From assembly GCA_019359695.1 (NCBI GenBank), contig JAHHGV010000033.1:1-64000 (forward strand): a DNA stretch of 64,000 nucleotides, written 5' to 3'. A program made the position numbers and the translations under genes. This document shows positions 63,474 to 64,000 of this stretch, piece by piece (the stretch's first letter is position 1; the number at the start of each line of letters is the position of its first letter). Under the pieces are notes generated by a model. It searched no databases. It saw only the letters and a list, made by a program, of their open reading frames with translations, and was not told the origin of the DNA. This DNA comes from Brasilonema angustatum HA4187-MV1 (GTDB taxonomy: Bacteria > Cyanobacteriota > Cyanobacteriia > Cyanobacteriales > Nostocaceae).

Positions 63474-63768
63474 CGTCAAGTGACCAAAACTACTCCTTTA
63501 TGTGCCCGTAATCCGTAGGAGAACCCGTAGGGTAGATTACCGTTTAGGTAGCACTCGGTGCACCGGGTGCAAGGGAGAAGAAATTACATCGGTAATCTTA
63601 CACGCACAAAGGGGAGTAATTGATCCCCTACACCCCTATCCCCCTACACCCCTAATTGCTGACTGAACTCTCAGCTTCAGGGGCGAGGTGAGCATTTATC
63701 TTATGACTGCTGCTGGATCGCACATTGTGTATATAATTCCAACAACAGAAAAAGGGAGTGTGGTTTCT

Positions 63769-64000
63769 ATGTCATCCATCATCAGGTTTGCTACAGAACA
63801 AGATGCTGAGCAAGTTTTGGAAATTTACGCCCCCTTTTGCGAGTATTCACCTGTGTCTTTTGAAGTTCAACCACCAACTTACGATGAAATGCAGCAGCGG
63901 ATTGCAAAAGTTCTACAGAAGTTGCCTTGGCTGGTGTGCGAACGTGATGGAGAAGTTCTAGGATATGTTTATGCTACACCTCATAGAGACCGAACTGCCT
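63769..64000 (+). CDS. GNAT family N-acetyltransferase (phosphinothricin-acetyltransferase-like), cut by window end
   Basis: The first 77 codons: SIIRFATEQDAEQVLEIYAP, FCEYSPVSFEVQPPTYDEM, then WLVCERDGEVLGYVYATPHR. This is the N-terminal half of the PAT/BAR-like GNAT group, whose members acetylate glutamate analogues or amino acids with acetyl-CoA. The acetyl-CoA loop lies beyond the window. GGGAG at 63754 lies 10 bases ahead of the ATG. Confidence 0.88.
   Translation, partial: MSSIIRFATEQDAEQVLEIYAPFCEYSPVSFEVQPPTYDEMQQRIAKVLQKLPWLVCERDGEVLGYVYATPHRDRTA

Overview
The window looks like a filamentous, probably heterocyst-forming (Nostocales-type) cyanobacterium. It is rich in the octamer GCGATCGC (HIP1), has moderate-to-low GC, carries many gene families known mainly from cyanobacteria (RppA/RppB, cyanobacterial Hfq next to dapF, DUF1822, DUF928, DUF1400, DUF4168, the Slr1339 salt-stress family, CHAT/TPR proteins), and its intergenic DNA is packed with small interspersed repeats. 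I saw no rRNA, tRNA, CRISPR array, prophage or complete insertion sequence. The genus cannot be fixed from this window.

Layout. 0.4-1.5 kb: a CHAT/caspase-like protein with an Asn/Gly-rich tail. 1.8-5.8 kb: a small membrane protein divergent from the RppA/RppB two-component pair, followed by two tandem DUF6152 proteins and a DUF6644 membrane protein. 5.9-8.1 kb: exported M28 peptidase and a PDZ-less HtrA-type protease. 8.3-17.4 kb: oxidoreductases, an AI-2E-type permease, a methyltransferase, a polysaccharide deacetylase, a DUF5009 membrane protein, a three-module repeat protein and an azoreductase. 17.6-20 kb: a small protein plus a frameshifted retropepsin, and a subtilase. 20.2-34 kb: the most striking block, namely a sigma-70-like protein, DUF1822, CHAT-CHASE2, DUF928, a 1223-residue two-partner-secretion exoprotein, a HigBA-like toxin-antitoxin pair on the other strand, and a TPR-CHAT protein. 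34.3-35 kb: two tandem paralogous small proteins of no family I know, one with a 15-bp minisatellite in its coding sequence and one His-rich. 35.5-37.6 kb: HxlR regulator, Slr1339-type protein and two VWA proteins. 38-43 kb: CPA2 antiporter, hfq, dapF, an SDR. 43.4-51.4 kb: two secreted alpha/beta hydrolases, a V8-like protease and a CHAT protein with nine nearly identical TPRs. 52.4-64 kb: ferritin-like protein, giant TamB-type protein, CheY-like regulator, recR without a normal start codon, DUF4168 protein, a 35-residue membrane peptide and the start of a GNAT acetyltransferase.

How the genes may work together. Four CHAT-domain (His-Cys caspase-fold) proteins lie within 51 kb, alongside M28, HtrA, subtilase, V8-like and retropepsin peptidases, so regulated proteolysis is a theme. 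In the 20-34 kb block the first genes overlap by a few bases (ATGA, 8-base overlap). This suggests one unit in which a sigma-like factor, a membrane CHAT sensor, an exported DUF928 protein and a large secreted adhesin-like protein are co-produced.

Repeats are the second theme. At least six families with terminal inverted repeats are present, plus telomere-like GGGTGTA arrays that match the G-quadruplex pattern and hairpins whose stems change in both arms while the base pairs at the foot stay constant. One repeat lies in frame inside the DUF928 gene, and other repeats appear to form the ends of neighbouring coding regions.
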